From the NCBI GenBank assembly GCA_035690495.1, contig DASSKK010000002.1, forward strand, positions 1-64,000: 64,000 nucleotides of DNA, in the 5' to 3' direction. This DNA is from DASSKK01 sp035690495 (GTDB lineage Bacteria > Actinomycetota > Actinomycetes > Propionibacteriales > Nocardioidaceae). The notes under the pieces were generated by a model. It worked only from the letters and a program-made list of their open reading frames with translations. It made no database searches and was not told where the DNA came from. Below are positions 30,832 to 40,400 of the stretch, one piece after another. A program made the position numbers and the translations under genes. How positions within the stretch are numbered: position 1 is the first letter of the stretch; each line of letters starts with the position of its first letter.

Positions 30832-31682
30832 GAGAGCATCCGCCGTTCGGTCGGCAGACGGCCGATCCGCACCATCAGAAGGTAGGCCACCACGCTGACG
30901 ACGCCGCCGACCACGAGCACGACCGCCCCGGTGGGTGAGGCGTAACGCGAGATCACCTCGTGCTGGAACGACAGCATCAGCAGCACCAGCCACGGAGCCG
31001 CGACGGCAAGTCGCGCGCCGTTGACGGTCCACGCCTGCCGCGACTCGAGCTCCGACCGCGTCCGCGCGTCCTCACGCAGGAACCGAGACAGGTTGCGCAG
31101 CAGACTCCCCAGCTCGCCACCACCCACTTCGCGCGCCACACGAAGGCCCTCGACCACCCGATCTCCGACCGGGTCGGCGAGCCGGAGCTTCAACCGGTCC
31201 AGGCTCTCCCCGAACCGTCCGGTGACCTGGTAGTCGGAGGAGAAGGCGACGAACGCCGGACGCAGCGGCTCAGGACCACGATGGCCGAGTCCGATCAGTG
31301 CCTCCGGCAAGGACAGCCCCGCCCGGACCGCGGAGGCGAGATTGTCGACCGCTTCCGGCCACACCTCGGCGAACTCACGCTGCCGCCTGCGTGCCCGGGC
31401 GACGAGCACGGCGAAGGGCAGATAGCCACCGATGACTGCGAAGGCCACCGCGACCGTCGGCGTGCGGGACACCACCTGCACGACCAGAAAGGCGACGACG
31501 GCCGCGACGAGCGAGACGACACGGATGCCCGAAACCGACGTGGACGACATGCCGGCCTGGTCGAGCAGCTCCCGGACCCGTCCTGGTCGTCGGGCGACGG
31601 GCCTGGGCGAGCGGCGGGCCGTCAGGCACAGCCAGATCAGGAGGAGCCCCGTGCCTGTTCCCAGGCCGATCAACGCGCCCAC
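30828..31682 (-). CDS. tadB: Tad secretion platform protein TadB (T2SSF domain)
   Basis: 284 residues with an N-terminal membrane segment, a pair near 55-95 and a C-terminal pair, and the T2SSF core (FAEVWPEAVDNLASAVRAGLSLPEALIGLG, then GRFGESLDRLKLRLADPVGDRVVEGLRVAREVGGGELG). Pairs with TadC as the pilus assembly platform driven by TadA. GTG start 2 nt after the tadA stop. Confidence 0.92.
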   Translation of the reverse strand: MGALIGLGTGTGLLLIWLCLTARRSPRPVARRPGRVRELLDQAGMSSTSVSGIRVVSLVAAVVAFLVVQVVSRTPTVAVAFAVIGGYLPFAVLVARARRRQREFAEVWPEAVDNLASAVRAGLSLPEALIGLGHRGPEPLRPAFVAFSSDYQVTGRFGESLDRLKLRLADPVGDRVVEGLRVAREVGGGELGSLLRNLSRFLREDARTRSELESRQAWTVNGARLAVAAPWLVLLMLSFQHEVISRYASPTGAVVLVVGGVVSVVAYLLMVRIGRLPTERRMLS

Positions 31683-31683
31683 G

Positions 31684-32937
31684 TCAGCACTGCCTCCCGA
31701 GCAGGTTGCTCAGGTCGATGCCCGCGCGGTCGAATCTCTCCGGTCGCGGCGGCACACCCTGGGCCCGCACCAACCGTCCGTCGACTCGTGCGAAGACGGT
31801 CTCGGTCTCTATGGTGTCGTTCTCGACTCGGCCGGGAACCGCGACGACTTCCTCGACGCGTCGTACGCCGTCGTGGTCGATGCCAAGATGCACCACCAGA
31901 TCCACCGACGCGGCAACCGTGGGGACCACGAACCGGGCGGAGATGTTCTCTCCTGCCAGCAGGGGGAGCGTGCACATCTTGACCAGCGCCTCGCGCGCGC
32001 TGTTGGCGTGCAGGGACGCCATCCCAGGCAGGCCGGCATTGAGCGCGAGCAGCAGGTCCAGGCACTCCTCGGCCCTGACCTCGCCGACGATCACGCGCGA
32101 CGGTCGCATCCGCAGGCTCTCCTTGACGAGCTCACGCAGCCGGATCTCGCCGGTTCCCTCCAGCCCACTTTGCCGGGTCTGCATGGCAACCCAGTCGGGG
32201 TGGGAGAATCGCAGCTCGAAGACCTCTTCCACCGAGATCACGCGTTCGCGTCCCGGGATCGCCGCAGCCAGACAGTTCAACATGGTCGTCTTGCCCGCCT
32301 GCGTGCCACCGGCGACCACGATGTTCAGACCCGCGACCACCGCGGCCTCGAGGAACTCCGCGACCTGCTCGGTCAGGCTGCCCAGCGCCACCAGGTCCGC
32401 GAGCCGAGCGGCCCGCACGACGAACTTGCGGATGTTCACAGCACAGAACCCGCGTGAGATGCCCTCCAGCACGACGTGCAACCGATGACCGTCAGGGAGC
32501 ATGGCATCGACGAACGGCTGCGACAGGTCGACTCGACGACCGCTGGACTTCAACATCCGCTCGACCAGCTCGAGCACTTGCGACGGGGTGAGGATCGTGG
32601 AAGTCAGCTCGTGCTGGCCGGCGCGCGCCACGAACACCCGGCTCGGATCGTTGATCCAGACTTCCTCGACGGTCGGATCCTCGAGGTAGCGCTGCAGCGG
32701 ACCGAAGCCGGCGACCCGGGCGACGAGCTCTTCGACCACGGCATCCTGGTCGTCGACCGGGAGGACCGCACCGGTGAGACTGCGCTGGTCATGGGCGGCC
32801 ACGACGGAGCGGGCGAGGGCGCGCACGGTCGAGGCATCGCGCTGCGGATCGACCCCCTGGGCGCGGACCTCCGTGCGCAAGGCGTCGTCGAGACTGTCGA
32901 TCAGCTCGTCGCGCGCATCGGCATATGTCAGGCTCAT
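31684..32937 (-). CDS. tadA: Tad/CpaF secretion ATPase
   Basis: 417 residues of the VirB11/CpaF class. It has a P-loop GGTQAGKTT where most relatives have GGTGSGKTT, the Asp box (RVISVEEVFELRF), Walker B region VIVGEVRAEECLDLLLALNAG and the His box (GMASLHANSAREAL). It hydrolyses ATP to power Flp pilus assembly. First gene of the seven-gene Tad operon (tadA, tadB, tadC, DUF4244, two TadE, TadG). The CpaE-like gene that precedes tadA in mycobacteria is not here but at 45.6-46.8 kb. Confidence 0.93.
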   Translation of the reverse strand: MSLTYADARDELIDSLDDALRTEVRAQGVDPQRDASTVRALARSVVAAHDQRSLTGAVLPVDDQDAVVEELVARVAGFGPLQRYLEDPTVEEVWINDPSRVFVARAGQHELTSTILTPSQVLELVERMLKSSGRRVDLSQPFVDAMLPDGHRLHVVLEGISRGFCAVNIRKFVVRAARLADLVALGSLTEQVAEFLEAAVVAGLNIVVAGGTQAGKTTMLNCLAAAIPGRERVISVEEVFELRFSHPDWVAMQTRQSGLEGTGEIRLRELVKESLRMRPSRVIVGEVRAEECLDLLLALNAGLPGMASLHANSAREALVKMCTLPLLAGENISARFVVPTVAASVDLVVHLGIDHDGVRRVEEVVAVPGRVENDTIETETVFARVDGRLVRAQGVPPRPERFDRAGIDLSNLLGRQC

Positions 32938-33085
32938 GAACCCCCGCCTTGAACTCGGTTCGGCCGCTTCCCGATCTTGTCCACATGCGAGGCGGGAGGG
33001 AACCCCCTGAGCGCAATCTGTGGAGAGCGGTACAGATGAGGCACCAGGGGCAATTCACCGACCGGAAGATTTACCACACAGAGGT

Positions 33086-33116
33086 TTGCGATGCCCGCCG
33101 ATGGGCATTGTCGCAA
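33086..33116. repeat. Bulged inverted repeat upstream of tadA
   Basis: TTGCGATGCCC (33086-33096) pairs with GGGCAT and CGCAA (33103-33108, 33112-33116) with a 3-nt bulge. It lies about 150 nt upstream of the tadA start and could be an operator or a transcript structure. The rest of the 267-nt gap holds the ligD terminator and no gene. Confidence 0.45.
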
Positions 33117-33133
33117 GGCACGTCCTCAGCCGA

Positions 33134-33160
33134 ACCCGCCGTCTCTCGGGAACGGCGGGT
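33134..33160 (-). terminator. Terminator hairpin after the LigD polymerase gene
   Basis: Perfect 9-bp arms ACCCGCCGT and ACGGCGGGT with a 9-nt loop, 45 nt past the stop codon of the minus-strand polymerase gene. No T-run. Confidence 0.6.
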
Positions 33161-33204
33161 CCTCGGACTCGATTCCGTTCCCCAGCCCGCGCCCCGGTCG
33201 CCGA

Positions 33205-34125
33205 TCAGACGTCGAGCTGGGCACCGAAGATGTCACCCTCGTCGTCGACACGTCGGAGCACCTGGTCGGCGGTGAGCTGACGCAGCCCATCAGCGTCGTC
33301 GCTGTCCTCGGCGCCCTGCTCGATCTCCTCCCAGGTGCGCGGCGCGGCCACGTAGGGCTTGTCCATTCCGCGCAGGGAGTACGGCGTGATCGTCGTCTTC
33401 GACGCGGTGTTCTGGCTCCAGTCGAGGAACACCTTGCCGGCCCGCCGTGCCTTGGTCATCTGCCAGAGCACCAGGTCGGAATGAGACTCGGTGAGCTGTT
33501 TGGCGATCTCGCGGGCCAGGTCGCGCACCTGCTCGCTCGTGAGCTTGCCGGGCAGTGCGGCGTACAGGTGAAGTCCCTTGCTGCCGCTGGTCACCGGGGC
33601 ACAGGACAGGCCGCGGTCGTGAAGCCGGTCGCGGACCAGCAGTGCGACACGGCAGCACTCGTGCAGCCCGGCCGGGGCACCGGGGTCGAGGTCGATCACC
33701 AGCCGGTCGGGCTTGGCCGGGCGGCCGGCTCCGCCCACTCTCCACTGATGCACGTGCAGCTCGAGGGAAGCCAGGTTGACCAGATAGGTCAGCCCCGCGA
33801 GATCGTCTACCAACGGGAATTCGACACTGCCGCCGCCGCTGCCCCCGCTGCGCGACCCGGTCGAGGGGACCCTCACAGAACGCAGCCATGACGGCGTGCC
33901 AGCAGGCAGGTTCTTCTCGAAGAACCTGCCTGACTCGGTGCCGTCCGGCCAGCGGATCCGGGTGACCGCCCGGCCCGCCAGGTGCGGCAGCAGGACGGGA
34001 GCGATCTGCGCGTAGTAGTGCAGCACCTCCCCCTTGGTGGTGCCGCTGAGCGGATAGAGCACCTTGTCGAGGTGGGAGATGGTCAGTGTCCTCCCGGCAG
34101 CGTCGACCCGTACGTCGTCAGCCAT
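33205..34125 (-). CDS. LigD-type NHEJ polymerase/primase (AEP) as separate protein
   Basis: 306 residues, the polymerase domain of bacterial LigD. Features: SHLDKVLYP near the start, TRIRWPDGTESGRFFEKNLP, the catalytic acidic motif VIDLDPG, SGSKGLHLY and DWSQNTASKTTITPYSLRG. It extends and fills ends during non-homologous end joining. In mycobacteria this domain is fused to nuclease and ligase; here it is a free protein, translated after the ligase with an 8-nt overlap. The nuclease (phosphoesterase) domain is absent from this locus. Confidence 0.93.
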   Translation of the reverse strand: MADDVRVDAAGRTLTISHLDKVLYPLSGTTKGEVLHYYAQIAPVLLPHLAGRAVTRIRWPDGTESGRFFEKNLPAGTPSWLRSVRVPSTGSRSGGSGGGSVEFPLVDDLAGLTYLVNLASLELHVHQWRVGGAGRPAKPDRLVIDLDPGAPAGLHECCRVALLVRDRLHDRGLSCAPVTSGSKGLHLYAALPGKLTSEQVRDLAREIAKQLTESHSDLVLWQMTKARRAGKVFLDWSQNTASKTTITPYSLRGMDKPYVAAPRTWEEIEQGAEDSDDADGLRQLTADQVLRRVDDEGDIFGAQLDV

Positions 34126-35062
34126 GGTCCAGCGCTTCGGGAGTCAGGTCGACACGCAGCCGGTGGAAGCTCGGCTGGCGCAGCCGGTCGCCCGCGGTGA
34201 CGCCGAGGGAGGTGACGTCGACGACGAGCTCCGGCCGCACCCACGTCGTACCCACCGCATCGACGCGCGGCACCTCGTCGGCGAACGGAGAGGCGTCGAT
34301 GCGCAGGCCCGCGAGCCGCTCGAGCATCGGTGGGCCGGCACGGCCGCCGAGGCCACTGCCGACCCTTCCGCGGTAGCTCAACCCGTTCGGCCCGGGAGCT
34401 CCCACCAGCACCGAGCCCAGCCGGGACATGCTGCCGGTCTCCGACCGCCAGCCGCCCACCACGTAGGAGGTGGTGGCCCGGTGCGGGAACTTCAGCCAGT
34501 CGGGGCTGCGCTGCCCCGGACGGTACCGCGAGTCCCGCCGCTTGGACACGACTCCCTCCAGGCCCTGCTGGGCGGTGACCTCCAGCAACATCTGGCCGTC
34601 GTCGTAGGTCGGCGGCACCTGCCAAGCCCCGCCGTACGCCTCGGCCAGCTCGAGCTTCTCCAGCGCGCTCCGACGTTCCACGAGGGGACGACGGGTCAGG
34701 TCCGCACCGTCGAGCCGCAGCAGGTCGAAGGCCAGCAGGGTGACCGGGTTCGCCGCGGCGAGCCTCGCAGCCTTGCGCCGATCCACCACGTGGATCCGGT
34801 CCGCGAGCGCACCGAAGCTCGGGATCCCGCCGGTGAACGCGACCAGCTCGCCGTCCACGAGCATCGTCGGGCCCGGCCTCGGTCCACCGGGTCCGGCGAT
34901 CTCCGGGAACGCGGCTGAGACGTCGTTCTCCCTCCGCGAGAAGACGTGGATCCGATCCCCGGTGACGTCGACCAACACGCGCATCCCGTCCCACTTCACC
35001 TCGTGCCACCAATGCGGCCCGGTGGGCACCACAGTGCCGGGCGTGGCGAGCATCGGACGCAT
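34118..35062 (-). CDS. ATP-dependent DNA ligase (LigD ligase domain type)
   Basis: 314 residues. Nucleotidyl lysine Lys23 in EVKWDGMRVL; further ligase motifs FSRRENDVSAAFPEI, LVDGELVAF, LLAFDLLRLDG, EGVVSKRRDSRY and DWLKFPH. An OB domain follows. It seals breaks in the Ku-dependent pathway. ATG at 35062 is chosen because AGGA lies 7 nt upstream and the motif spacing matches the family; an earlier start would run toward ku. It is divergent from ku across a 74-bp shared promoter region. Confidence 0.93.
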   Translation of the reverse strand: MRPMLATPGTVVPTGPHWWHEVKWDGMRVLVDVTGDRIHVFSRRENDVSAAFPEIAGPGGPRPGPTMLVDGELVAFTGGIPSFGALADRIHVVDRRKAARLAAANPVTLLAFDLLRLDGADLTRRPLVERRSALEKLELAEAYGGAWQVPPTYDDGQMLLEVTAQQGLEGVVSKRRDSRYRPGQRSPDWLKFPHRATTSYVVGGWRSETGSMSRLGSVLVGAPGPNGLSYRGRVGSGLGGRAGPPMLERLAGLRIDASPFADEVPRVDAVGTTWVRPELVVDVTSLGVTAGDRLRQPSFHRLRVDLTPEALDHG

Positions 35063-35136
35063 GACTACATCCTGCCCCCTCGGGTACGTCATCATGGAGG
35101 CACTGAGAACCACCGCATCGACGAACGGAGGCTCTG

Positions 35137-36048
35137 GTGCGAGCAATATGGAAGGGCGCGGTGTCCTTCGGCCTGGTCAGCGTGCCGGTCAAGCTGTACT
35201 CCGCCACCGAGAGCCACGACATCTCGTTCCGCCAGGTCCATGCCAAGGACGGCGGCCGGATCCGCTACCGGCGGGTGTGCAGCATCGACGGCGAAGAAGT
35301 CGAGTACGCCGACATCGCCAAGGGCTACGAGGCCGAGGACGGCCAGATGGTGGTGCTCGACAACCAAGATCTAGCGGACCTGGCTGCTCCCAGCAGCCGG
35401 GAGATCTCCGTGGAGCAGTTCGTGCCGCGCGAGCAGATCGACCCGATGTGGCTGGACAAGTCCTACTACCTGGAGCCCGACGCGGCGGCCGCCAAGCCCT
35501 ACGCCTTGCTTCGGGACGCGCTGCAGGAGGCCGACCGCGTTGCGGTGGTGACGGTCTCGCTGCGCACCAGGATGACCACCGCGGTGCTGCGCGTGCGCGA
35601 CGACGTGATCGTGATGCAGACGATGCTGTGGCCAGACGAGATCCGCCAGCCCGACTTCTCCTCGCTGGACTCGACCGAGGACACGGTGAAGCCACAGGAG
35701 ATGAAGATGGCTCGGATGCTCGTCGAGACGCTGGCCGGCGACTACGACCCCGACGCGTTCGAGGACGACTACGCGAACGCCGTTCACGCCCTCGTGGAGG
35801 CCAAGCTCGAGGGCGGCGAGGTCACGCAGGTCGAGGCGCAGGAGCCGAGCGGAGGCGAGGTCGTCGACCTGCTCGCCGCGCTGCAGCGCAGCGTGGACGC
35901 GGCCAAGGGGTCACGTGGCGAGGAGGAATCGCAGCCTGCGAAGAGGACCGCCAAGAAGACCGCCAAGAAGTCGTCTGGCAAGAGCAGCAGCAAGAAGTCG
36001 GCCAGCAAGAAGACCGCCAAGAAGTCGGCCAGCAAGAAGGCGAGCTGA
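35137..36048 (+). CDS. ku: Ku DNA end-binding protein
   Basis: 303 residues. The family opening MRAIWKGAVSFGLVSVPVKLYSA and HDISFRQVHAKDGGRIRYRR are exact in character. The core ends at about residue 260 and is followed by a Lys-rich tail of repeated AKK/SKK units, as seen in many actinobacterial Ku proteins, which helps DNA binding and threading. GTG start with GGAGG upstream. It recruits the divergently encoded ligase and polymerase to broken ends. Confidence 0.97.
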   Translation: MRAIWKGAVSFGLVSVPVKLYSATESHDISFRQVHAKDGGRIRYRRVCSIDGEEVEYADIAKGYEAEDGQMVVLDNQDLADLAAPSSREISVEQFVPREQIDPMWLDKSYYLEPDAAAAKPYALLRDALQEADRVAVVTVSLRTRMTTAVLRVRDDVIVMQTMLWPDEIRQPDFSSLDSTEDTVKPQEMKMARMLVETLAGDYDPDAFEDDYANAVHALVEAKLEGGEVTQVEAQEPSGGEVVDLLAALQRSVDAAKGSRGEEESQPAKRTAKKTAKKSSGKSSSKKSASKKTAKKSASKKAS

Positions 36049-36057
36049 CGCTCGGCG

Positions 36058-36136
36058 ACTCGGTTACTCGCCGGTACGCGGTAGATCCCGTCTACGTGGT
36101 GCGTGCGATCCACCGCGTACCCGACGGTAACCGAGT
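36058..36136. terminator. Long imperfect hairpin between ku and the M20 gene
   Basis: 24-nt arms at 36058-36081 and 36113-36136 pair except for three to four positions; the outer stem is ACTCGGTTAC with GTAACCGAGT and the inner stem GTACGCGG with CCGCGTAC. It sits between convergent genes and most likely ends both transcripts. Confidence 0.75.
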
Positions 36137-36171
36137 TGTCCACAACTCCGGGCATGGGTGCAGCGGGGCGC

Positions 36172-37455
36172 CTACCGGAGCCCGCAGCGCCGCACAGTGA
36201 GCAGCAGCAAGGAACGCGTCACCTCGACGAGCTGGTCGACCTCGACGTGCTCGAGCGGGGCGTGGGCGAACTCGATGTCCCCGGGGCCGTAGTGGAGGGT
36301 GGGGATGCCGCCGATGCCGGTGTAGAGGCGCAAGTCGCTGCCGTAGGTGCCCGCAGCGAGCCTCGGCCGGCCGCCACCGGCCCGGGAGGCGGCCACGGCG
36401 TCGCGCATCTCGCCCACCAAGGGATTGTCGACGTCCGTGTGACCGCTGGCGAACTGCCCTCCAGGCCACGTCACCACCGGTCGGTTGTCGCGTAGCCACG
36501 GGTCCTTGACCGCGACCTCGGCGACCACGTCCTCGAACAGCGTGCGGGCCGTGCGGGGGTCCTCGTCGATCTGGATGCCGAACCGGCCCTCGGCGACGAG
36601 CCGGTCGGGGACGTTGCTGGACCACTCGCCGCACTGCACCAGCCCGAAGGAGAGCGCGTAGGGCAGGTCGCCGAGGAACAACGGGTCGACGTCGACGTTC
36701 CGCTCGGCCTCGAGCCCCATCAGCGCGTCGTGGATCGGCAAGAACGCCTCCAGCGCACTCACCCCGGACTTGCGCATGCTGCCGTGCGCGGACCGCCCGG
36801 CCACCTCGATCCGGAAGGTCAGCGCGCCTGCCGTCGCGGTGACGATCTGCCCGCTCGTCGGCTCGGTGATCACGGCCGCCTCCCCGCGGTGGCCGCGGCG
36901 CAGGGTGGCGAACGCACCGAGGCCGCCGTCCTCCTCGCCGATCACGCAGTGCAGTGAGAGCGGCCGCACGAGCTGCACGCCCGCGTCGCGAAGGGTGCGC
37001 ACGACCGCGAGGTTGGCGGCGACTCCGGCCTTCATGTCGCACGAGCCCCGTCCGTAGAGGGCGCCTTCACGCACCTCGGAGGAGAACGGGTCGGTGCCGA
37101 GCCAGGTCTCCGGGTCGCCCGCGGGGACCACGTCGAGGTGCCCCTGCAGCACCAGCGCAGGATTCCCGTCGCCCGCGGTGACACCCACCACGCCCACCGC
37201 GCGCTCCCGAGTGACCTCGACACCGGGGAACAAGGCGTCCTCGGTCAGCTCGTCGATGTCGATGTCCCAACGGTCCACGTCGGTGTCGAGCTCGCGCAGC
37301 AGCTCGGCGCAGTGCTCCTGCACGTCCACCTCGGCGTCCGTGCCGCCGATGCTGGGAATCCGGACCAGGTCGGCCAGCGTCTCCACCAGCCCGTCGGTGT
37401 CCAGGCTGTCGAGGATCCGCGCTTCCGCGTCGGTCAGGTCGGTCGGCTCACTCAC
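36172..37455 (-). CDS. M20-family metallopeptidase/deacylase (ArgE/DapE type)
   Basis: 427 residues with two-zinc ligands: GHLDVVP (His106, Asp108), GRGSCDMKAG (Asp140), GEEDGG (Glu174/175) and a C-terminal HYGPGDIEFAHAPLEHV. The dimerisation domain starts near AGRSAHGSMRKSG. Relatives include acetylornithine deacetylase, succinyl-diaminopimelate desuccinylase and aminoacylases; the sequence does not decide among them. No arg or dap genes are nearby. GTG start. It is 32 nt downstream of the NAD-GDH stop on the same strand... the order is GDH first, then this gene. Confidence 0.88.
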   Translation of the reverse strand: MSEPTDLTDAEARILDSLDTDGLVETLADLVRIPSIGGTDAEVDVQEHCAELLRELDTDVDRWDIDIDELTEDALFPGVEVTRERAVGVVGVTAGDGNPALVLQGHLDVVPAGDPETWLGTDPFSSEVREGALYGRGSCDMKAGVAANLAVVRTLRDAGVQLVRPLSLHCVIGEEDGGLGAFATLRRGHRGEAAVITEPTSGQIVTATAGALTFRIEVAGRSAHGSMRKSGVSALEAFLPIHDALMGLEAERNVDVDPLFLGDLPYALSFGLVQCGEWSSNVPDRLVAEGRFGIQIDEDPRTARTLFEDVVAEVAVKDPWLRDNRPVVTWPGGQFASGHTDVDNPLVGEMRDAVAASRAGGGRPRLAAGTYGSDLRLYTGIGGIPTLHYGPGDIEFAHAPLEHVEVDQLVEVTRSLLLLTVRRCGLR

Positions 37456-37487
37456 GCTGCGACCCTAACCTCCGGCGGCCGCCACTG

Positions 37488-40400
37488 TTACGGGGTTCTC
37501 AGCATCGTCCGTACTACGCGCAGGCCGACCGAGAGCCTGGCCAGTTCGGGGCGGTCGTCCGCGCAGATCTCGCCGAGGGTGTTCACCGCGCGCGTCACGA
37601 CGACCTCGTCGCCCTCCTCCCAGTCCGCGATCCGCACCGGCACCGGCTGGTCGTCGGAGGTCTCGGCCAGCACCTGGGCGGTCAGCTGCGCGTGCACGGC
37701 GTGCAGCTCGTCGCGCAACGCGGCGCGCGCCATCGTCTGCCAGCGGTCGTCGCGGGGAAGCGCGAGGATCTGGGTCACCAGGGCGGGCAGGCCGAGCCGC
37801 TCCCCGAGCGCGAAGTGAGCGCGCGCGACGCCGAGGGCGTCCCTGTCGTCGCGCTTGGCGTTCTCGACGATGTTGAGCACCATGTACGCCGGCGGCGCCA
37901 CCGCGACCCGGACTGCGAGGTCCTCGGGCACCCCCTGCTCGACCAGTGCCGCCCGGCGTCCGTCGTACGCCTCGAACTCGCGTCCGGTCAGCAGGTCGGG
38001 CAGGGTGGCGACCACCTCCCGGGTGGTCTCCGCGAAGTACTCGACGGTGGCGTCGCTGTCCATCGGCGGCCTGCGGTTGTTGATCAGCCACCGTGACGCC
38101 CGCTCGACCAACGTGCGCACGTCGAGCCGCATCCTGGTCTGCAACGCGGCGTCGAGCTTGGCGTCGTAGGAGTTGATCTCGTCGATCAGCGCCCGCGAGT
38201 CGAAGATCTCCCGCGCCACGAAGTTCGCCCGCACCAGCTCCTCCGCAGACGCGCCGGTCTCGCCCGAGAGCCGGTGGTAGAACGTGATCCCCGCTCCGTT
38301 GACCAGGTCGTTGACCACCTGAGTCACCACGATCTCGCGGCGTAGCGGGTGGTTGAGCATCTGGTCGGCGTACGTCTTGCGCATCGCGGTCGGGAAGTAC
38401 TCCGACAGGTCGGTGCTCAGGAGCGGGTCGTCGGGGAGGTCGGTCTCCACCAGCTCGTCGGCGAGCACGATCTTGGTGTAGGCCAGCAGCACGGACAGCT
38501 CGGGGGCGGTGAGCCCTTCTCCAGCCTCCCGGCGCTCGGTGATGGCCTTGCGCCCCGGCAGCGACTCGAGCGCGCGGTCCAGCCGGCCCTCGCGTTCGAG
38601 CCGGCGCATCCAGTCCTCGTGGACATGCAGCAGCGCCGGCGACTGGGAGGCTGCGGATGCGATCGCATTGTTCTGCTCGTAGTTGTCGACCAGCACGAGG
38701 TGGCCCACCTCGTCCGTCATCGACGCGAGCAGCTCGTTGCGCTGCTTCTCGGTGAGGTCGCCTCCCGCCACCACATTGTCCAGCAGGATCTTGATGTTCA
38801 CCTCGTGGTCGGAGGTGTCGACGCCGGCGGAGTTGTCGATGAAGTCGGTGGTGAGGCGACCGCCCGCGCGGGCGTACTCGATCCTGCCCTTCTGGGTGAA
38901 GCCGAGGTTGCCCCCCTCGCCCACGCAGCGGCAGCGCAGCATGGCGCCGCCGACCCGGATCGCGTCGTTGGCCTTGTCCCCGACCTCCACGTCGGACTCG
39001 GTGTCGCTCTTGACGTAGGTGCCGATGCCGCCGTTCCACAGCAGGTCGACCGGGGCGAGCAGGATGGCACGCATCAGCTCGGCCGGCGTCATCCGGCGTA
39101 CGTCGTCCCCGAGGCCGAGCGCGGCACGCATCTGTGCCGAGACCGGGATGGACTTCGACGACCGGGGGAACACGCCGCCGCCCTCGGAGATCTTCGACGT
39201 GTCGTAGTCCTGCCAGGACGAGCGAGGCATGTCGAAGAGCCGGCGCCGCTCGGCGTACGAGCTGGCGGCCTCGGGGTCGGGGTCGACGAAGATGTCCCGG
39301 TGGTCGAACGCAGCGACGAGCCGGATGTGCTCCGAAAGCAGCATGCCGTTCCCGAACACGTCCCCGGACATGTCGCCGATGCCGACGCAGGTGAAGTCCT
39401 CGGACTGGCAGTCGACCCCCATCTCACGGAAGTGCCTGCGCACCGACTCCCAGGCTCCCTTGGCGGTGATGCCCATCGCCTTGTGGTCGTAGCCCGCCGA
39501 CCCCCCGGAGGCGAACGCGTCACCCAGCCAGTAGCCGTAGTCATGGGCCACCCCGTTGGCGATGTCGGAGAACGACGCGGTGCCCTTGTCGGCGGCGACC
39601 ACGAGGTAGGCGTCGTCGCCGTCGTGGCGTACGACGCGCTCCGGCGGGACGGTATCGCCGCCGACGAGGTTGTCGGTGACGTCGAGCAGGCCGGAGATGA
39701 ACGTCTTGTAGCAGGCGATGCCCTCGGCCAGCCAGGCCTCCCGGTCGGACGGCTGTGCTGGATCAAGGGGGGGAAGCTGCTTGCAGAAGAACCCACCCTT
39801 GGAGCCGACTGGCACGATCACGGCGTTCTTGACCATCTGCGCCTTGACCAGGCCGAGCACCTCGGTGCGGAAGTCGTCGCGCCGGTCCGACCACCGCAGC
39901 CCGCCGCGCGCCACCGCGCCGAACCGCAGGTGCACGCCTTCCACCCGGGGCGAGTAGACGAAGATCTCGAAGCGCGGCCGTGGCTGCGGCAGCTCGGGGA
40001 TCTCGTCGGGCCTCAGCTTGAAGCACATGTAGGGCTTGGGGCGTCCGTCCGGGCCGGACTGGTAGTAGTTGGTGCGCAGGGTGGCCTTGATCGCCGTCAG
40101 GTAGGACCGAAGGATCCGGTCGTGGTCCAGGCTCGCGACGTCGTCGAGCGCACGGGTGATGCGGTCCTCGAGCTCGCTGGTCTTGGCTTCCCGGGTCTCG
40201 CTGTCGGCGGCGAGCGTGCCGTTGCGGCCTGGGTCGAAGCGGGCCTCGAACAGTCGCACCAGCGACGTGGTGATCTCGACGTTCTGCCTCAGGGCATCCT
40301 CGATGTAGTCCTGTGCGAACGGGGTGCCGCCCTGACGCATGTACTTCGCGTAGGCGCGCAGTACCGTCGCCTGCCGCCAGGTCAGCCCCGCCGCAAGCAC

